From the NCBI GenBank assembly GCA_024743355.1, contig JANSWS010000006.1, forward strand, positions 1-55,362: a stretch of 55,362 nt of DNA. The letters are read 5' to 3'. Shown one piece after another: positions 51,580 through 55,362 of the stretch. Within the stretch, counting starts at the first letter, position 1. Every line of letters starts with the position of its first letter. The notes below the pieces were generated by a model. That model searched no databases. It worked only from the letters and a program-made list of their open reading frames with translations, and was not told the origin of the DNA. A program made the translations under genes and the position numbers. This stretch comes from a bacterium (lineage in GTDB: Bacteria; Planctomycetota; Planctomycetia; Pirellulales; Pirellulaceae).

Positions 51580-54546
51580 ATGTACCCACCCAGAGATCGT
51601 CTTGTGTGGACGGCGTCAAAGCCCTTTTATCCAATTGTGTTCAGCATCGCACTTTGGATGACCAGCACGCCCTTGCCAGCTGATGACAAGGTCACTTACC
51701 AGCAGCATGTGGCCCCCATTCTGAACAAGCATTGCGCGGGCTGCCACAACGCGGACGACCGCGAAGGCGATTTTTCGCTTGGGTCTTTCGAAGACCTGCG
51801 CAGCGGAACCCCAGAAGGTCCTGTTGTGGTGGATGGTAAACCGGAAGAAAGCAAACTGGTACGTTTGATGACCGGAGTTGACGAACCGCGGATGCCTCCC
51901 GAGGACGAGCCCGCTGTCGCCGAGGAAGACATCGAAACGATTCGCAAATGGATCGCACTCGGTATGCCCAGCGGGGATTCCGAATCCATGGTTTCGCTGC
52001 CCCGTATTCCCAAGCTTACTCCAGCCGCACCTCGTCATCATTATGTGGGCGCGGCGGAGGTAGTTGGAGATCTGCTGGTGTTAGGCAAGCTTGGCCGGCT
52101 CGAAGCTTATGATTTGGCGAAGCAAGAGCTCCGCTGGACTACCGAGGGTCTGGCCGGAAAGGTGAACTCGCTGCGAGTGAACGATGACCAAACGCGGCTG
52201 GTTGTAGGAAGCGGGATCGCTGGTCTAAAAGGAGAGATCAGCATTGTGGACACGACAGATGGATCCATCCTGAGCAAGCTCCAAGGGCACAACGACACCG
52301 TCTATTGCGCCTCCCTTAGCCCCGACGGGAAGTGGCTCGCATCGGGCAGCTATGATCGCAGCGTCTTGCTGTGGGACATGGCCTCAAGACAACTTGTGCG
52401 TGAGTTCCAAGGCCACAATGGAGCCATCTACGACTTGGATTTTGATCCGAGCAGTTCGGTATTGGCGACCGCCAGCGGCGACCAGACCATCAAATTATGG
52501 AACGTGCTTAGCGGTGATCGCTTGGATACTCTCGGACAACCCGAAGGCGAGATGTTGTGCGTGCGATTCTCCCAGGATGGCGATTTTATCTTCGCCGCCG
52601 GAACGGATCGACAGATTCGCAAGTGGCAACTTGTCTCCCGAGAGAAACCGGCCATTAACCCCATGTTGGTCGCTCGGTTCGCGCACGAGTCTGAAATCTT
52701 GCTGTTGCGCAAGCTCGGCCGTGACCGCCTGCTGTCCGCCTCCAGTGATCTCACCACCAAACTCTGGGACACCAATCGGCTTGAGCCACTGGGAGAGATC
52801 TTGCAACTAGCCGAGACTCCAGTGGCAATTGGAGTGGCAACCCCTGGCAGCCCACACGACGACTTAGTTGCCACGGTGGTGGAAATCTACGGTGAGGCTC
52901 GATCGATCACCCGATCGCAGTTGCCTGCCGACTCACAGCCTGAGCCGATTCCGGAACGGCAGACGGGTGAGCTAGCTAGCCAAGCAGACAGGGTCGCTCC
53001 GGGCAATCAGAATGGCGCGGAGAGTATCAGCATTGCCGAAGTCGAACCCAATGATCAGCTCAACCAAGCCTTGCTCGTCCGGCTACCAGCACAACTAAGC
53101 GGTACGCTGGAACCCGCCCAATTGCAACAAGCCGAAGATCAAGACTTATATCGCTTTGCAGCGAACAAGGGCGAGCGGTGGATCATCGATGTCAACACGC
53201 CTGACGATTCCTCGCTCGACAGCCTGATCGACATTCTCGATCGCGACGGGCAACCTGTGGTAAGAACCCGAATGCAAGCCGTCCGCGAATCCTACTTCAC
53301 CTTTCGTGGCAAGGACAGCGATACCAGCGACGACTTTCGGCTGCATAAGTGGGAAGATATGGAGTTGGATGAATATCTTTACGCCAGCGGCGAGATTACC
53401 AAACTCTGGCTTTATCCTCGCGGACCCGATTCAGGCTTTAAGGTCTACCCGGGTTTTGGTAACCGCTACACTTACTTTGGCACGACGCCCGTGGCCCATG
53501 CCTTGGGAGAGCCTGCTTACATTGTTCGGGAGCTGCGCGAGGGTGAGGTTCCTCTACCGAACGGTCTGCCGATTTTCCCGATCTATTTCGAAAACGATGA
53601 TGATCCGCTACGACGCGCGGGCAGAGATTCACGCTTGAGCTTTACCGCTCCCGAAGCCGGAGAGTATTTTCTCCGCGTCCGCGATGCTCGTGGATTCAGT
53701 GGTCCGAATTTCAAGTACGAAATCCAAATACGCAGCCCCCAACCCGACTTCGAACTGGAAATTCAAGGCGAATCCATGTCGATGCCCGTCGGGAGCGGAC
53801 GCGAATGGCAAGTTCAGGCCACGCGTCTGGATGGCCTGGATAGCCCCATCGAGATCCACATTGAAGGGCTCCCCGCTGGCTTCTTGGCCACGAATCCTGT
53901 GATCATCGAACAAGGTCAAGATGTCGCCTTAGGAACCATTTTCGCCACTGCGGAAGCTGTCCTACCGGACGATAAGCCCAGTGATCATCCGGCTTCCGCT
54001 CAAGATCCGGCGACCGACCAGAAAGAAGATCCCGCGGACACGGAGTCGCCAGCAAAAGATAAACCCGTGCTACATCTACAGCTGATTGCCCGCTGTGAAG
54101 TTGAAGGCAAGACGATAGAGAGGCGGCTGGATAAAAACCTGAATGTTCAATTAAGTACGCAACAGGAGGTACAGGTGCGATTGTTTGACCAGCAAGGGGG
54201 CAGTCAGGAGATCGAATCACTGACAATTCGTCCCGGCCAGACAATCTCGGCCCTTGTTCGAGTCGAGCGGAACGGCAGCGAGAGCTCAATCAGTTTCGGC
54301 AAAGAAGATTCGGGACGAAATCTCCCGCACGGTGCCTTTGTGGATAACATTGGTCTCAACGGATTGCTGATTACCGAAGGCAATAACCAGCGCGAGTTCT
54401 TCATTACCGCGGCACCTAAACTGAAACCCGGCAGAAGGCAATTCCACGTCCGTAGCGAAACTGAAGGAAAACCGACTAGCCGACCGACTTGGCTCGAAGT
54501 GGTATCCGGTTCGCCGCCCAATGATGCGCGTGCTTCTAACGATTGA
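51580..54546 (+). CDS. Secreted planctomycete cytochrome c/WD40/PPC protein
   Basis: 988 aa from ATG 51580 (GGTGAC upstream). Signal peptide FYPIVFSIALWMTSTPLPA. Then a planctomycete cytochrome c domain with the haem motif CAGCH (ILNKHCAGCHNADDREGDFS, IETIRKWIALG), a WD40 propeller (LQGHNDTVYCASLSPDGKWL, ASGSYDRSVLLWD, SGDQTIKLWN) and a region with EVEPNDQLNQA, a bacterial PPC domain. The C-terminal part has beta-sandwich repeats. An electron-transfer or scaffold role in the periplasm is likely; no partner is encoded nearby. Its last 11 bases overlap the convergent gene. Confidence 0.9.
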   Translation: MYPPRDRLVWTASKPFYPIVFSIALWMTSTPLPADDKVTYQQHVAPILNKHCAGCHNADDREGDFSLGSFEDLRSGTPEGPVVVDGKPEESKLVRLMTGVDEPRMPPEDEPAVAEEDIETIRKWIALGMPSGDSESMVSLPRIPKLTPAAPRHHYVGAAEVVGDLLVLGKLGRLEAYDLAKQELRWTTEGLAGKVNSLRVNDDQTRLVVGSGIAGLKGEISIVDTTDGSILSKLQGHNDTVYCASLSPDGKWLASGSYDRSVLLWDMASRQLVREFQGHNGAIYDLDFDPSSSVLATASGDQTIKLWNVLSGDRLDTLGQPEGEMLCVRFSQDGDFIFAAGTDRQIRKWQLVSREKPAINPMLVARFAHESEILLLRKLGRDRLLSASSDLTTKLWDTNRLEPLGEILQLAETPVAIGVATPGSPHDDLVATVVEIYGEARSITRSQLPADSQPEPIPERQTGELASQADRVAPGNQNGAESISIAEVEPNDQLNQALLVRLPAQLSGTLEPAQLQQAEDQDLYRFAANKGERWIIDVNTPDDSSLDSLIDILDRDGQPVVRTRMQAVRESYFTFRGKDSDTSDDFRLHKWEDMELDEYLYASGEITKLWLYPRGPDSGFKVYPGFGNRYTYFGTTPVAHALGEPAYIVRELREGEVPLPNGLPIFPIYFENDDDPLRRAGRDSRLSFTAPEAGEYFLRVRDARGFSGPNFKYEIQIRSPQPDFELEIQGESMSMPVGSGREWQVQATRLDGLDSPIEIHIEGLPAGFLATNPVIIEQGQDVALGTIFATAEAVLPDDKPSDHPASAQDPATDQKEDPADTESPAKDKPVLHLQLIARCEVEGKTIERRLDKNLNVQLSTQQEVQVRLFDQQGGSQEIESLTIRPGQTISALVRVERNGSESSISFGKEDSGRNLPHGAFVDNIGLNGLLITEGNNQREFFITAAPKLKPGRRQFHVRSETEGKPTSRPTWLEVVSGSPPNDARASND

Positions 54547-55186
54547 GAAATTCTCGCAGCTGTGCCACCGCGTCATTCGGATCGGACACCAATGGCAACA
54601 CGGCGAAAAGCAGCAATAAGGAACCCGCGATCACAAAGGGCAATCCAGCCAGTGACCGCGGGCAAGACATTTTCGCCCCGCCCCGAACAAAGGCTTGCTC
54701 CAGACGAATCCAATCTTGAAAACTGTGTAGAATCCCGACCGAAACAACTTGATGTACCCGCGTGGCGCCGGTGGGTTCCATGGCCAACTGCAGACTACTG
54801 AGCGGAAGATTGAGTACATCGCCCTCCCATTCGGACTCGGCATCCACCTCTCGGGCGGCCGCCAGCAAGGCCTGGCGAAATTGAGCATCGTCCATCCCAT
54901 ACGCGATTAGCTTCGGCTTTGAGCTCAACAGTATCAGCAGTAGGGCCAAAAGATACAGGGCGAATAAAGCCAGCCACACCCAGCCTTGAAACCGTTCCGC
55001 GGCCTGGACCGGAAAGAACAACTGCATCGGGCCGATGGCAATCAGTCCGCTAGCGGCAATTCCCAGCGTCAGCGTATCTCGCCAGCCGGTTGTCACCAGC
55101 GGGCGTTGCCGAAGACGCAGGCACCCGACGAGAAGAAAATAGACAGCCACGGGAATGGCCGCGATGGCAAAGTGCACGGATGACAT
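54536..55186 (-). CDS. Membrane protein of unknown function (216 aa)
   Basis: ATG 55186 starts MSSVHFAIAAIPVAVYFLLV. Four or so membrane helices: VAVYFLLVGCLRL, TLGIAASGLIAIGPMQLFF, WVWLALFALYLLALLLILL and LPFVIAGSLLLLFAVLPLVS. A cytoplasmic loop contains FRQALLAAAREVDAESEWEG. No family recognised. A longer open frame upstream has no ribosome site. The gene's 3' end overlaps the convergent cytochrome gene by 11 bases; 55187-55362 shows nothing further. Confidence 0.75.
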   Translation of the reverse strand: MSSVHFAIAAIPVAVYFLLVGCLRLRQRPLVTTGWRDTLTLGIAASGLIAIGPMQLFFPVQAAERFQGWVWLALFALYLLALLLILLSSKPKLIAYGMDDAQFRQALLAAAREVDAESEWEGDVLNLPLSSLQLAMEPTGATRVHQVVSVGILHSFQDWIRLEQAFVRGGAKMSCPRSLAGLPFVIAGSLLLLFAVLPLVSDPNDAVAQLREFLNR

Positions 55187-55362
55187 CGAATACGCTTTTC
55201 CACGCTTGATAAAAAATAAACGAGTCCATCGGCAGCAGCGAATGCTCACCTGATACCCGCCGCCTGCCAGGACGCGTAGTCCTGGAAAGTCGGCTTTAGC
55301 TCCCCGAAAACAGCGGTAAAAACCTACATTAGCGGTGCGCAAAGCGACTATCAAAAACAAAG

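Overview
The window looks like chromosomal DNA of a planctomycete, probably a Rhodopirellula/Blastopirellula-type member of the Pirellulales. This rests on gene content: PVC-type membrane-bound dehydrogenase and planctomycete cytochrome c modules, DUF1080 and GYF_2 proteins, a secreted RTX protein with a LEPR-like N-terminal motif, a MoxR/DUF58/BatA/VWA operon with a 1909-residue coiled-coil protein, and many palindromic intergenic repeats. No tRNA, rRNA or convincing CRISPR locus was found.

Layout. 1-2208 (-) is a partial CehA/McbA-type metallohydrolase. At 2453-9014 a short-chain dehydrogenase (SDR) gene is cut in two by a 5.76-kb integrated element (about 2954-8728). The element carries a large serine integrase at its left end. 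A small excisionase-like protein and a coupled 47-codon ORF lie at its right end. Between them are a Rep-like winged-helix protein with iterons, several small ORFs, and two families of hairpin repeats. Removing one copy of the 14-bp repeat GTCTTGCAGGCTAT plus the element restores a 266-aa SDR frame exactly. Joining the element ends rebuilds a dyad-symmetric attP. I read it as an integrated plasmid-like element with little cargo.

9.3-34.1 kb is ordinary planctomycete chromosome in short transcription units: MATE transporter, DUF1080 protein, endonuclease/exonuclease/phosphatase protein, enzyme I of the phosphotransferase system, a 1041-aa haem-binding dehydrogenase, an LRR protein, pyroglutamyl peptidase, an RTX metallopeptidase-like protein, a beta-lactamase-fold hydrolase, an HtrA protease, an S41 protease overlapping a YeeZ-like SDR, an FAD-dependent oxidoreductase, a putative ABC exporter permease and an OleD-like reductase.

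34.4-48.2 kb is one long plus-strand operon: MoxR ATPase, DUF58, BatA-like, VWA membrane protein, the 1909-aa coiled-coil protein, and a squalene-cyclase-repeat secreted protein. Several junctions have overlapping stop and start codons. MoxR ATPases with VWA/DUF58 partners usually act in assembly or metal loading of cell-envelope or other complexes; the exact role here is unknown. The right end holds a small membrane protein, a lipoprotein, a YtcJ-like amidohydrolase, a cytochrome c/WD40/PPC secreted protein and a membrane protein.

The most noteworthy material is inside the element: a strict 61-bp-period array of repeats alternating with sequence-variable but structure-conserved hairpins, a twin 60-bp dyad repeat, 13-bp iterons, and an integrase gene whose last codons and probable terminator lie across the attachment site.
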